A DNA stretch of 64,000 nt from PALSA-278 sp963760285 (GCA_963760285.1 CAVXCI010000001.1:1798001-1862000); one strand, 5' to 3'. Shown: positions 8,854 through 18,012, counted from the first letter of the stretch. Notes: a model not told the origin generated them from the sequence alone. Made by a program: numbers and translations.

Positions 8854-10206
8854 CTATTCCTGCGTCGCGGATGCAATCTCTTCGCCCGCGGCGGGCGAGT
8901 CCGCCAGCGCGGCGGCCGGCCTGAGCGCCGAATCTGTTTCATCCCGCGTGGTTCGCATCCGCACCGTGCCCACCAGCAGAAGCAGGTTGGTAAGCAGAAT
9001 CAGTCCGAAAGCCAGGGGGATCAGAAAAGCCACCTCCGGGCCCCGCCGTTCGACTATTTCCAATGCCAGCACCGCCGTCACCATGCCGCGCGGAAACATC
9101 ATCATGGCCAGCTCGCGCTCCCGCCGCGTGCTTTTGCGCCAAGCCAGGCGGCTGGCCTGCACCGCAATCACGCGAACGAGGAATAGGGTTCCCATGGCCG
9201 CCATTGCCAGCAACGCGGTTTTTCGCAGCGCGCCGAAGCGAATGATCGCGCCAATCAGCACGAAGAAAAATGTGCGCACCAGAAATCCCAGCTCGGAATG
9301 AAAATGAAGGATTTCGTCCTGTGGATTCGCTCCGCGCGGCACGATGTGGCACACGTTGCCGAACGTCACTCCGCGTTCCGGAAGATTCGTCAGTACCACT
9401 CCAAAGGCCATCACCGTGAACAAGTCACTCGCATGGGCCGCGTCCGCCAGGAAGTAGAGCATCAGCACCGCGCCCAGCGTGAGCATGCGCAGGGAGCGCT
9501 CATCGGAAAGCAGCGGCAGCAATCGTGACCACAGAAAGCCGGCGACCAGCGCAATCACCAGCGACATCGTGATCCGGAGAAAAAAGTTTCCCGCCAGTCC
9601 GCTCAGCAGCACTTGCATGCCCGGCATCCTTGCGACCGGCGGGGAACCGGAAGCGGCGCCCGCCCCCACTGCCGCCGTCCCGGCCACCAGGGAGCCCAAC
9701 ATGCTGCCCACCGTCAGGACGCCCAGCGCGTCGCCGAAGGAAGCCTCCACCATCAGCGTGATGCGCGCGGACGGGCGCAAATCCACCTGCTGCAGGACCG
9801 GCAGCACCACCGCGCTGCTTGCGCAACCCAATGCAGCGCCCGCCAGCAGCGCCGAATGGAAGGAAAGATGCAGCACCAGAACACAAACTTCCGTCACCGC
9901 AATGGTGCACAGCACGTAACTGAGAAACGAAAGCAGCAGCCCGGCGGGAAAATAACGCAGCGCCTCGCGCAGTTTCAGTTCCAGGCCGGCTTCAAAAATA
10001 ATCAGGATCAGCGCGATGGTGCCGAAGCCGCGCGTGGCCGGTTCGAATTTCGACGCGTCCACCAGGTGGAACACCGGCCCCAGCAGCAGGCCCACAACCA
10101 TCAGCACCAGAATGTCCGGCACGCCAGTGCGCCGCGCCAGCCGGTTGGCCGCGAAAGCCAGCACCAGCAGGGCGCCCAGCAATCCGATGAACATGGTCAG
10201 AGTCAT
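8854..10206 (-). CDS. Cation/proton antiporter, CPA family
   Basis: A 450-residue integral membrane protein with about 12 hydrophobic segments, of the Na+/H+ exchanger domain (PF00999) type. The first helices read LTMFIGLLGALLVLAFAANR then VPDILVLMVVGLLLGPVF, a typical CPA1/CPA2 start, and a helix with ALGCASSAVVLPVL occupies the ion-binding region. The usual paired Asp-Asp of CPA2 transporters is not seen there, so ion coupling cannot be called. The C-terminus is short, without a TrkA-N domain. The start is the ATG at 10206; 234 bases of unremarkable sequence separate it from the gene upstream. Confidence 0.82.
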   Translation of the reverse strand: MTLTMFIGLLGALLVLAFAANRLARRTGVPDILVLMVVGLLLGPVFHLVDASKFEPATRGFGTIALILIIFEAGLELKLREALRYFPAGLLLSFLSYVLCTIAVTEVCVLVLHLSFHSALLAGAALGCASSAVVLPVLQQVDLRPSARITLMVEASFGDALGVLTVGSMLGSLVAGTAAVGAGAASGSPPVARMPGMQVLLSGLAGNFFLRITMSLVIALVAGFLWSRLLPLLSDERSLRMLTLGAVLMLYFLADAAHASDLFTVMAFGVVLTNLPERGVTFGNVCHIVPRGANPQDEILHFHSELGFLVRTFFFVLIGAIIRFGALRKTALLAMAAMGTLFLVRVIAVQASRLAWRKSTRRERELAMMMFPRGMVTAVLALEIVERRGPEVAFLIPLAFGLILLTNLLLLVGTVRMRTTRDETDSALRPAAALADSPAAGEEIASATQE

Positions 10207-10440
10207 GCGGGCATTTGTCCTGTTCCAGGAATTGCCTGGTGGTTGTTGCGGGGAGTTGCGCTATGCGGCCGAATCCCCGCCGCGCACAAAATATCATGCA
10301 AACGCCGCCTGCGGCCACAAATACAGGGAGGTGTGATTTCGCCATCCAATGATGGAACGGCGAGGCGGTCAGCGGATGGAACAGACGCCGCCGCTGGCGA
10401 GTATGCAATCGGGGGTTTTTCGGTGAAGCGCCGCACGCGC

Positions 10441-10680
10441 TTAGCGGCAGCCGCAGCTGCGCGGAGTGCAGCCGCATGAGCCGCCGGCGGATTCCCGCGC
10501 CGCGGACGAGGAAGGTGAAGAAGAAGCCGCGCCGTTGCCGCTGCGCCCGGCAAAAACAGAAAACTGCACCGTGCGCTTTTCGCTGGCGCATTTCGGGCAG
10601 CTGATTTTGCCGTCTTTCGAGAGCACCACGCGTTCGTAACGCGCGCCACAATCATCGCAAACATATTCGTAAATCGGCAC
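10441..10680 (-). CDS. FmdB-type zinc-ribbon protein
   Basis: A 79-residue small protein of the FmdB/CxxC_CXXC_SSSS family. It starts MPIYEYVCDDCGARYERV and carries the CPKC second knuckle at about residues 28-31, so one zinc ribbon is complete. The tail is Ser/Ala rich and ends in a Cys/Gly-rich stretch (CGCTPRSCGC) that may bind additional metal. Its role is unknown; relatives are proposed regulatory or nucleic-acid-binding proteins. The GTG start at 10680 has GGAGGA just upstream. It follows the M16 peptidase gene by 18 bases on the same strand. Confidence 0.85.
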   Translation of the reverse strand: MPIYEYVCDDCGARYERVVLSKDGKISCPKCASEKRTVQFSVFAGRSGNGAASSSPSSSAARESAGGSCGCTPRSCGCR

Positions 10681-10698
10681 GGACGTCCTCCCGGCAAA

Positions 10699-11985
10699 TT
10701 AGCAGGTGAGCTCTTCCGGCGACAGCCGGAAGCCGTTCAAATTGCCCAGCACGCTGGCGGAAATCTGTCCTGGATGGAAAAACTCACGCGCCACCTGCTG
10801 CACCTGTTCCCGTGTGACGGCATCCAGCTGCGCCAGCAGGTCTTCCGTGCTGACGAAGCGGTCGAAATAGAGAAACTGCCGCGCCAGCCGCGACATTCTC
10901 GTACCGGAAGATTCCAGCGCCAGCAGCGTGGCGCCTTTCAGATTGTCCTTGGCGCGCTGCAGCTCCTCTTCGGTAATCAGATAATCGCGGATGGCCTGAA
11001 ATTCAGCCATCACCGAGCGCACCAGCTTTTCGGCGGAATCCAGCGACGTCCCGGCATACACGGAAAGCAGTCCGGCGTCGCGGTAGGGATTGATGTCGCT
11101 GAAAACGGCGTAGGCCAGCCCCTGCTTTTCGCGGATATTCTGGAACAGCCGTGAAGACATGCCCGTGCCCAGCACAATGTTGAGCACCGAAACGGCGAAG
11201 CGCCGCGGATCAATCAGCGGAAACGCCGGAACGCCCAGGCAGATATGCACCTGCTCCAGTTCCCGCTTGGTGCGCAACGTGATATGCGGCTTGGATTGCG
11301 GCAGCGTGGTCGCCGGCTTCTCCGCGCCGCGCGGCAAATCGCTGAACGCCGCGCCCGCCAGGTCCAGCATCTGCTCATGCGTCAAATTGCCCGCAGCGGT
11401 GATCAGCAGATTGCCCGGCGTGTACCGTTTCCGGAACCAGTTCTCCACGGTTTCGCGCGTCAGCGCGCGCACTGTTTCCGGAGTGCCCAGAATCGGCCGC
11501 GCCAGCGAATGCCCCGGCCAGAAATTCTGCGAGAAATTCTCGTGCACCAGGTCTTCGGGATTGTCCTGCACCATCCCGATTTCTTCGATGATCACGCCTT
11601 TTTCCCGCTCAATTTCCTCCGCCAGAAACAGCGGTCGCAGATAAAGATCGCTGAGCAGGTCAAACGCCTTGGGCAGATGCTCGTCAATCACGCGCATCTG
11701 GAAGCAGGTCATTTCCTTGGACGTGAACGCGTCCAGCATCCCGCCGATGCGGTCTGATTCACGCGCGATCTCTTCCGCCGTCCGCCGTTCCGTGCCCTTG
11801 AACACCATGTGCTCGATGAAATGGGAGATGCCATTCAGCTCCGCCGGTTCCGCGCGCGAGCCGTCGCGCAGCCACAATCCCACCGCCGTGGACCGCACAT
11901 GCGGCATCCGCTCCGTCACCACCGTCAGCCCGTTGGAGAAAATGTGCTCGCGTACCTGTAAGTTGTCGGTTGTCATGGGAAGCAT
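10699..11985 (-). CDS. M16 family zinc metallopeptidase (processing-protease-like)
   Basis: A 428-residue protein with both halves of the M16 (pitrilysin/insulinase) unit. The inverted zinc motif HxxEH is present as HFIEH (residues 55-59), with a downstream Glu in REKGVIIEEI as the likely third ligand. The C-terminal M16 domain carries the R/Y pair region (FQNIREKQGLAYAVFSDI). No signal peptide is evident, as is normal for the PqqL/YmxG-like bacterial single-unit members. Substrates cannot be inferred. The gene starts at ATG 11985 or the in-frame ATG at 11976; the Shine-Dalgarno is weak. It is probably co-transcribed with the zinc-ribbon gene that follows. Confidence 0.9.
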   Translation of the reverse strand: MLPMTTDNLQVREHIFSNGLTVVTERMPHVRSTAVGLWLRDGSRAEPAELNGISHFIEHMVFKGTERRTAEEIARESDRIGGMLDAFTSKEMTCFQMRVIDEHLPKAFDLLSDLYLRPLFLAEEIEREKGVIIEEIGMVQDNPEDLVHENFSQNFWPGHSLARPILGTPETVRALTRETVENWFRKRYTPGNLLITAAGNLTHEQMLDLAGAAFSDLPRGAEKPATTLPQSKPHITLRTKRELEQVHICLGVPAFPLIDPRRFAVSVLNIVLGTGMSSRLFQNIREKQGLAYAVFSDINPYRDAGLLSVYAGTSLDSAEKLVRSVMAEFQAIRDYLITEEELQRAKDNLKGATLLALESSGTRMSRLARQFLYFDRFVSTEDLLAQLDAVTREQVQQVAREFFHPGQISASVLGNLNGFRLSPEELTC

Positions 11986-12097
11986 TTATTTTCGCACGGC
12001 GATGCCGCGAATGCGAAACCGCGCGTCGCGAGTGTCCTTTCAATTTGGTGGTGGGGAAGAATCGAAACGGCGCGTCCGAAACAATCGCCGCGAACGC

Positions 12098-12679
12098 TCA
12101 AACCAGCTTTTCATCGGGAGAGAGCCGGCCATATTCACTGGTGTAGTGCAGCGGAGCGTCCATGTACGTTCCCTTTTCCAGCGAATACACTTCGCACGAT
12201 TCATATGGATAGGAATAGATATGCACGCTGGTGGCGCGCGCCCCGAATTCCGGCAGGTTGGTGACGGAATGCACCGGCTCCTTGGGATCCACCACGGCGG
12301 GATGCCCGGCGTCCATGTCCACATAATTCGTGGGGATCAGTTGGCACTTGCCCTGGCCGGCGTCCCGGGCTGATATCCGGAAATTCTGTATGCGCAGGCG
12401 CCCGATGGGCGTGGCCATCCAGCAGTTCTGGCCGCGATGGTTGTGAATCGTGCTGCCCTGGCCGGAGTCCCAGCAGATGGTCATCACTTCAAAAAGCTCG
12501 CATTTGTAGACGAGGTTGCGCGTGTAGTGCGTGCGCGCATAGAAGAGGTACGGCTCCAACGACGATGGCTCGAGGGGAAAATTCTGTAGAAAGCTGTGGA
12601 CCGTGGGAACGGTGAACTCCGCCTTGGGAATAGCAGTCAGCCGTTGAACCCAGTCGTCAATCGCAAATTGCAAGCCCAT
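12098..12679 (-). CDS. Cysteine dioxygenase type I
   Basis: This 193-residue cupin oxidises L-cysteine to cysteine sulfinate with O2 using a mononuclear Fe(II) held by three His. The ligands are visible as H79 and H81 (STIHNHRGQNC) and H137 (EPVHSVTN). The substrate-carboxylate Arg of the mammalian enzyme corresponds to R54 (YTRNLVY), and the H153-Y155 pair (HIYSYP) matches the catalytic His-Tyr. C86 lies exactly where the mammalian enzyme has Cys93, so a Cys-Tyr thioether cofactor could form, unlike in many bacterial homologues. The ATG at 12679 follows a strong GGAGG. It is divergent from rlmN and about 110 bases upstream of the M16 gene. Confidence 0.9.
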   Translation of the reverse strand: MGLQFAIDDWVQRLTAIPKAEFTVPTVHSFLQNFPLEPSSLEPYLFYARTHYTRNLVYKCELFEVMTICWDSGQGSTIHNHRGQNCWMATPIGRLRIQNFRISARDAGQGKCQLIPTNYVDMDAGHPAVVDPKEPVHSVTNLPEFGARATSVHIYSYPYESCEVYSLEKGTYMDAPLHYTSEYGRLSPDEKLV

Positions 12680-12761
12680 GATTTTTACCTCCGCCCAAAT
12701 CTGCCGCCGCTATTATAAACCCGGCGGGGCCGCCGCGCGCCCCTGACTCACGCATGTTAAT

Positions 12762-13934
12762 ATGAATTCGGAAGCCGCCATGCCCGCCTCCGCACCCGAA
12801 ATCTCTGATTCCGCAAAACCGCGGGAATTGCTCGGCCAATCCGCCGACGAACTCCGCGCGTTGATGGCGTCGCTGGGCGAGCCCGCGTATCGCGGCGAGC
12901 AACTCTACCACGCGCTGTATGCCGAGCGCCGCGCCAGCATCGCCGAAATCAGCAATCTGCCGCTGGCGCTGCGCGACCGCCTGGCGCGTGACGCGCGTCT
13001 GAGCCTGCCGCGCATTGTCCGCCGCTACAATTCAGCGGACGGCACGGCGCGCTATGTGCTGGCATTGGACATTCCAACCGGCGTGTCTTCCGAAGATGCG
13101 CCAAAAAATTCTCCTGCCCCCGCCACCATCGAAACAGTTTTCATGCCCGAGCGCGAACGCCAGACCATTTGCATCTCCACGCAGGCGGGCTGCGCCGTGG
13201 ACTGCCATTTCTGCCTCACCGCCACGCTGGGATTGGCTCGAAATCTCACGGCCGGAGAAATCATTGGCCAGGTACTGCTGGCGCTGAACGAGAATCGCGA
13301 ATCGCTCCGCCCGCGGACCAATGTCGTCCTGATGGGCCAGGGCGAGCCGTTGCTGAACTACGATCCGGTGATGGCCGCGTTGCGCATCATGCTGGACCCT
13401 GAAGGTCTGGCGACTTCGCCGCGCCACGTGACGCTTTCCACCAGCGGCATCGTTCCCGGCATCGAGCGCATGGGACAGGAAGCCGTCCGCCCCAAGCTGG
13501 CGATTTCTCTCAACGCCTCCAATGACGCCCAGCGCGATGCCATAATGCCCATCAACCGCAAATATCCCATCGCCGTATTGCTGGACGCCTGCCGCCGCTA
13601 TCCGCTGCGCGCCTGGGAGCATCTGACGTTTGAATATGTCCTGCTGGGCGGAACGAATGACACTCCCGAAGACGCGCGCCGCCTGGCGCGCCTGCTGGCC
13701 GGCCTGCGCTGCAAAATAAATCTGATTCCCTGGAATCCCGGTGAGCTGCCTTATCGCGCGTCGGAGGAATCCGCCATCGTGGAGTTTCGCCGCGTCCTTT
13801 CGGAGAAAAATTATCCCGTCTTCGTCCGCTACTCTCGCGGGCAGGATGTGATGGCCGCATGCGGCCAGCTCGCCCTCTTGGAAACCATCCGCCCGGCGGC
13901 GTCCATTGGCGCGCGGCCGTCGCCTTCGTTGTAA
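12762..13934 (+). CDS. rlmN: 23S rRNA (adenine2503-C2)-methyltransferase RlmN
   Basis: A radical SAM enzyme that methylates C2 of A2503 in 23S rRNA (and A37 of some tRNAs) through a methyl-cysteine intermediate. The 390-residue protein has the cluster motif C144-x3-C148-x2-C151 (CAVDCHFC), the GEP motif in VVLMGQGEPLLNYD, the LSTSGIVPGI segment and the C-terminal acceptor Cys at about residue 367 (MAACGQL), so it looks functional. The N-terminal helix-hairpin RNA-binding part (YRGEQLYHALYAERR) is present. The start ATG at 12762 has no obvious Shine-Dalgarno; a Met at 12780 is an alternative. It is convergent with the phosphatidyltransferase gene. Confidence 0.95.
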   Translation: MNSEAAMPASAPEISDSAKPRELLGQSADELRALMASLGEPAYRGEQLYHALYAERRASIAEISNLPLALRDRLARDARLSLPRIVRRYNSADGTARYVLALDIPTGVSSEDAPKNSPAPATIETVFMPERERQTICISTQAGCAVDCHFCLTATLGLARNLTAGEIIGQVLLALNENRESLRPRTNVVLMGQGEPLLNYDPVMAALRIMLDPEGLATSPRHVTLSTSGIVPGIERMGQEAVRPKLAISLNASNDAQRDAIMPINRKYPIAVLLDACRRYPLRAWEHLTFEYVLLGGTNDTPEDARRLARLLAGLRCKINLIPWNPGELPYRASEESAIVEFRRVLSEKNYPVFVRYSRGQDVMAACGQLALLETIRPAASIGARPSPSL

Positions 13935-13948
13935 ATCTCGCGGAAAAA

Positions 13949-14629
13949 CTACAGCCGCTCCATCTGATAAAGCTGATACGTGTGTCGCAGCGCCGCCGTC
14001 ACCATCATCAGCACCATGCCTGCCGAAGCGATTGCACCGCCCACGTCGAAGAGTTTATATTGCCGTCCAAAAACGTGCGCCATGGGCACGCCCGCACGGA
14101 AATAAAGCCACAGGTTGCCGATGGCGATCAAAATTCGCAGCTCCGTGGTGCCGAAGCCGGCGAAAGTCATGTGAAATTCACCCAGCGCATACGTGGCCAG
14201 ATAGACCTCAATGGAGATCATGTAAAACGCCAGCAGCGCCGCTGCGCCGATGGGCACGCTGATGTAACCGGAAAGCGCCAGCCCGGCCACAAGAAACAGC
14301 GCATTGAAGGTGTCCACCACGTGATCCACGTAGAAGCCGTAGCGGGGACGCTGGCGGTTGCGCACCCGCGCCACGGTTCCGTCCAGGCTGTCGCCAAACC
14401 AGTTCAGCGCCAGGAAAGGAATCGCCAGCAGCAATCCGACGCGATGCCAGCGCGCCAGCCAGTAGCTCAGCCCCACTCCCAGCATGCCCAGCAATCCAAG
14501 GACGGTAAGAAAATCGGAACTCACCCACGCGGGCAGGTGTTGCGCCATCCACAGCAGGGTTTTCTTCTCTATCGCAGTCAGAAAACTCTGCTGCACGCGC
14601 GTCGCGCTGCGAAATTCCCTGGCTTCCAC
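13949..14629 (-). CDS. CDP-alcohol phosphatidyltransferase family protein
   Basis: An integral membrane enzyme of about 226 residues that would transfer a phosphoalcohol to or from a CDP-activated donor in phospholipid synthesis. The full active-site signature DGx2ARx8-9Gx3Dx3D is present in DSLDGTVARVRN followed by RYGFYVDHVVD. Six hydrophobic helices follow the family layout. The GTG at 14629 is chosen because GGAGGAGG lies 5-6 bases before it; an ATG at 14647 is in frame. The substrate (glycerol phosphate, inositol, other) cannot be told. The stop is 14 bases from the rlmN stop, convergent. Confidence 0.85.
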   Translation of the reverse strand: MEAREFRSATRVQQSFLTAIEKKTLLWMAQHLPAWVSSDFLTVLGLLGMLGVGLSYWLARWHRVGLLLAIPFLALNWFGDSLDGTVARVRNRQRPRYGFYVDHVVDTFNALFLVAGLALSGYISVPIGAAALLAFYMISIEVYLATYALGEFHMTFAGFGTTELRILIAIGNLWLYFRAGVPMAHVFGRQYKLFDVGGAIASAGMVLMMVTAALRHTYQLYQMERL

Positions 14630-14744
14630 GTCGCCTCCTCCCGCCATGCCGCGCGGGCGCCGCAAGTGTAGCGAGGCTAACCGGGAGGAGCAATATGCGC
14701 GATGCTGGGAATCGCTCCCCATAAGCGTTACAGCGCGAAGCGAT

Positions 14745-15751
14745 TCAGCCGATGCCGATGGAAGCCATCAGGCGGCCCGTCTGGCGCTCGCGGCGATAAC
14801 TGAAGAAAAGATCGGCGCGGCAGGAAGTGCAGAAAGGACAGGAGAAAATATTTTCGTCACGCAGCCCTGCCTCCACCAAAATGGCGCGATTGGCCGCCTG
14901 CAAATCAAGACGCGTGCGCGGCGGTTCCGGCTGGTGGCCCGGCGGCATCATGTTCAGCCACGGCAGGGGATTGGGATCTTCGCCCCACGCCAGCTTTTCG
15001 AAAACCTCGTCGAACCATTTTGCCGCGTCCGGAAACTGGCTGGCGAATTCCCTGGCCACGTCGGGACCAACTTCGTAGCAGCACCCGCCGATGCACGGGC
15101 CCAGCGCCGCCACGATTTTTTCCGGACGGCTGGCGTAAGCCATGCGCATCCTGCCCACGGTTTTGCCCGCGATGCGCCGAACCGTTCCGCGCCAGCCCGC
15201 ATGGATAGCCGCCACGGCGCGATGTTCGGGATCCGCCAGCAGGATGGGCACGCAATCCGCGGTCTGCACGGAAAGCAGCAATCGCGGAGTTTGGGTAATC
15301 AGCGCATCACCGCGCGGAGCAGGAGATTCCGCTGGCGCAGGCTTTCGCGGTGATTCGGCGATCCGTACCGCGTCGGAATGGAATTGCCGCAGGGGAGACA
15401 TTGCGAAATTGCCCGCGCGCAATGCTTTCATCCAACGGCGGCGATTCAGGACCACGTTCTCGTGAGCGTCCCAATCCGTGAAACCCAGATTCAGCACCAC
15501 TTCGCCAATTGTCTTGCCGTTGCGAAGATACTCCAGGCAGCTTGCTCCCCGGGGCGCGTGCTGAAACCGTGCGTCAGCCAGGAAAACTTCGCCAGCGGCG
15601 CGCACTCCAGCACGGTGATTTTCCCTGTGCTCCGCAGCCGCCAGACTTTCTCCGGCTGCGATTTGCGCGCCGTCTTTTGCCGCCCTCGTTTTTTCATCGT
15701 CCGTTGCAGCATCTTCGCTCGCGCCGCTGAAACAGGAATTCGCTCATCCAT
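14745..15751 (-). CDS. pgeF: Peptidoglycan editing factor PgeF / YfiH-type laccase domain (one frameshift near 15540)
   Basis: The family (COG1496) holds zinc-dependent purine-nucleoside/oxidase-like enzymes; E. coli PgeF removes misincorporated serine from peptidoglycan precursors. The core has TQTPRLLLSVQTADCVPILLAD (split here), HAGWRGTVRRIAG with the metal His, and LGPCIGGCCYEVGPDVA with its Cys ligand. The N-terminal motif HGFSTRPG lies in another frame, starting from the ATG at 15751, and joins the main frame (LNLGFTDWDAHENV) through a single-base indel in the GAGCAAGCTGCC region near 15540. With that corrected, the protein is about 335 residues. It carries a basic N-terminal extension (KKRGRQKTARK) not usual in the family. 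Confidence 0.82.
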
Positions 15752-15801
15752 TATAGGTATAATCCGCCCCATCCCGCTTCCGTCCGCGAGGAGATGCGAT
15801 T

Positions 15802-16179
15802 GTGATTGTGGGTTTGGGATTGGATGTCGCCGAAATTGACCGCATCGAAGCGGCCATAACCCGCCACGGCGACGCATTCGTCGGCCGCATCTACACGGAC
15901 GCCGAGGTCTCCTATTGCCGCCGCTTCCGCAATTCCGCCGAGCGATTCGCCGGACGTTTCGCGGCCAAGGAAGCCGCCATGAAGGCGCTAGGGACAGGCT
16001 GGCGCCACGGCGTTCGCTGGCGCGATATCGAAGTGCTCCGCCAGCCCGGCGGAAAACCCACTCTGCGGTTAGCTGGCGTGGCGGCGGAATTCGCCGCGAA
16101 GCTGGGAGTAAAGAGTATTTCGATGACCATCACCCACAGCGGCAATCTGGCCATCGCCCAGGTGATTTTCGAGAGTTGA
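15802..16179 (+). CDS. acpS: Holo-[acyl-carrier-protein] synthase
   Basis: AcpS moves 4'-phosphopantetheine from CoA to the serine of acyl carrier protein. At 125 residues it has the normal family length, with the Mg-binding Asp in GLGLDVAEIDRIE (D8) and the second metal/catalytic segment RFAGRFAAKEAAMKALGTG containing the conserved Glu. The C-terminal MTITHSGNLAIAQVI matches the SxTHxxxxAxA pattern. The GTG start at 15802 follows GAGGAG by 8 bases. It is divergent from pgeF (50 bases) and convergent with mtaB (31 bases). Confidence 0.95.
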   Translation: MIVGLGLDVAEIDRIEAAITRHGDAFVGRIYTDAEVSYCRRFRNSAERFAGRFAAKEAAMKALGTGWRHGVRWRDIEVLRQPGGKPTLRLAGVAAEFAAKLGVKSISMTITHSGNLAIAQVIFES

Positions 16180-16210
16180 CCCGAAACGCGCCGTACATAT
16201 CAAGGACGCG

Positions 16211-17650
16211 TCAGCCGCCCGCGCAAGGGGGTTCAGCAAGTTCCGCCGCGCATGGTGAATCATCGGTATTGGGCCGCGCCAGCAGCCACTGATTCGCCGG
16301 CCAGTTTCCCGCCACGCGAACCTGTAAATAATTTCCGCTGAGCGCGCCCGTCCAATCTTCACCGCGGGTCTCCAGTGTGAGGACGCGCACCGGGCGCCCC
16401 GCTTGGGTTGCGCGAAATTTTCCGCGCTTTTCGTCCGCCAGCGCTCGCAATTCCTTCGCGCGGCGGCGAATCACCTGCGGGGGAACCTGCGCGCCCATTT
16501 GCGCCGCTTCTGTTCCCGGCCGCGGCGAGTAGGAAAAAACGTGCAGGTAGCTGAAGGGCAGCGCGGCGATGAATTCCATCGTGGCGCGATGGTCGTCTTC
16601 CGTCTCGCCGGGAAATCCGGCAATCGCGTCCGCGCCGATCGCCGCATCGGGCATTTGCTCGTGGAGATACTCCACGCGCCGGGCATACTGCTCCGCGCGA
16701 TACCATCGTCGCATGGCGCGCAAGATTTTGTCGGAGCCCGATTGCAGCGGCATGTGAAAATGATGCGCCAGCCGGTCCGTGCGCGTGAACGCATCAATCA
16801 ACTCCTGCGTCACGTCAATCGGTTCAATGGAACTGATCCGCAACTGCTCCACGGATGTTTCTTCGAGCAGCCGCGCCAGCAATTCGCGCAGGCTGGTGCG
16901 CCGCGGCAAATCCTGCCCATAGCTGCCCAGATTGATGCCGCTCAGAACAATTTCGCGATAGCCCGCCGCCGCAAGCTCACCCGCCTGCCGGATGACGTCC
17001 TCCGCCGCCATGCTGCGGCTGCGTCCGCGCACCGTGGGGATGATGCAATAGGCGCAATGGTGATCGCAGCCGTCCTGGATTTTCAATGTGGGGCGAGTTC
17101 GCGCTGAGACCGGCCCCTCCGGCGCAGCAAAAAGAATATGCGCCGCGTCCCGCATGTCGCTGGACAGGATTCTTGCAACCCGTGCGCCGGGCGCACCCGC
17201 GTCCGCTGCTGCGGAGCCCAACGCCGCCGATAATTTCGTCAGCGGGAAGAATCCGTTCGCTGCGGATCCTGAACACTCCGCCTGACTCCGCGCGCTATCA
17301 TCCGTGTGCATCGCCATTTCGTTTGCCAGCCCGGGAATTTCCGCCTGGCGGGCGTTGCCCACCACCCAGGTGACGCCGTCCAGTGATGCGACCTCTTCCG
17401 GAGCGCGTTGCGCGTAGCAGCCGGTGACGATAATCCGCGCGCCGGGATTGCGGCCGTGGATTTCGCGGATGGCCTGGCGCGCCTGCTGGTCGGCGGCTGC
17501 TGTCACCGTGCAGGTGTTCAACACCACCACGTCCGCGCGGACCGACGCTTCGCCGCGCGCATACCCGCGTTGCGCAAGTTGCGCTTCAATGGCCGCCGCG
17601 TCCGCTTGTGTAGCCCGGCAGCCGAAATTCTGCACAAAAAAACTGGCCAT
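16211..17650 (-). CDS. mtaB: tRNA (N6-L-threonylcarbamoyladenosine(37)-C2)-methylthiotransferase MtaB
   Basis: A methylthiotransferase of the MiaB/MtaB group that turns t6A37 into ms2t6A in tRNAs reading ANN codons. The 479-residue protein has the N-terminal UPF0004 domain with three cluster Cys (NFGCRATQ, LNTCTVT, TGCYAQR), the radical SAM motif CDHHCAYC near residues 193-200, and a C-terminal TRAM-like part. The start MASFFVQNFGCRATQADA fits MtaB better than MiaB or RimO (KxxTxGCRxNQ-like). A longer frame exists upstream, but conservation begins at the ATG at 17650. An unusual low-complexity insertion (about residues 115-170, rich in Ala/Ser) lies before the radical SAM motif. Confidence 0.9.
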   Translation of the reverse strand: MASFFVQNFGCRATQADAAAIEAQLAQRGYARGEASVRADVVVLNTCTVTAAADQQARQAIREIHGRNPGARIIVTGCYAQRAPEEVASLDGVTWVVGNARQAEIPGLANEMAMHTDDSARSQAECSGSAANGFFPLTKLSAALGSAAADAGAPGARVARILSSDMRDAAHILFAAPEGPVSARTRPTLKIQDGCDHHCAYCIIPTVRGRSRSMAAEDVIRQAGELAAAGYREIVLSGINLGSYGQDLPRRTSLRELLARLLEETSVEQLRISSIEPIDVTQELIDAFTRTDRLAHHFHMPLQSGSDKILRAMRRWYRAEQYARRVEYLHEQMPDAAIGADAIAGFPGETEDDHRATMEFIAALPFSYLHVFSYSPRPGTEAAQMGAQVPPQVIRRRAKELRALADEKRGKFRATQAGRPVRVLTLETRGEDWTGALSGNYLQVRVAGNWPANQWLLARPNTDDSPCAAELAEPPCAGG

Positions 17651-17821
17651 GGTTTGTTTCCGCGAGCCATTCCCTCTGCGCGGCGCGCGGCGTCCCAGCA
17701 TTATACGGAATGCCGGTCCGCTCTGCTCCGCGGGACAGTTCAACGCCCTGTCCTTTAACTGGACCTCTCACCAGTCGTTTCGGATCGCCACGCCGGGTAG
17801 CCTGCATCCATGGAGGAAATC

Positions 17822-17929
17822 ATGAACAGAACAGCACCGCAATTCAGCTCTCTTCCCGGGAGATTGCAAGAAACCGAGCAGTGGCGCAAGTATCGGCAGC
17901 ACGCGCGGCTAATCCGGGTTCCGAAGTGA
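17822..17929 (+). CDS. Small 35-residue open frame with strong ribosome-binding site
   Basis: In the 489-base gap between mtaB and the large repeat protein, an ATG at 17822 follows GGAGGAAATC, an almost ideal Shine-Dalgarno at proper spacing. The frame reads MNRTAPQFSSLPGRLQ and on to a basic C-terminus (RKYRQHARLIRVPK) with a TGA at 17927. It has no signal peptide or membrane helix and no recognised family. The leader bases around its start (catgaac..agca) resemble those around the start of the large gene at 18140, which may mean shared ancestry of the two 5' regions. Translation is likely; function unknown. Confidence 0.35.
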   Translation: MNRTAPQFSSLPGRLQETEQWRKYRQHARLIRVPK

Positions 17930-18012
17930 TTTCGTCAAAGTGTGCACTTTTGACCAGACACGCTGCCATCCAGGATGCTTAGATGGTTGTCCTTGAGACT
18001 TCGAAAACAGGA

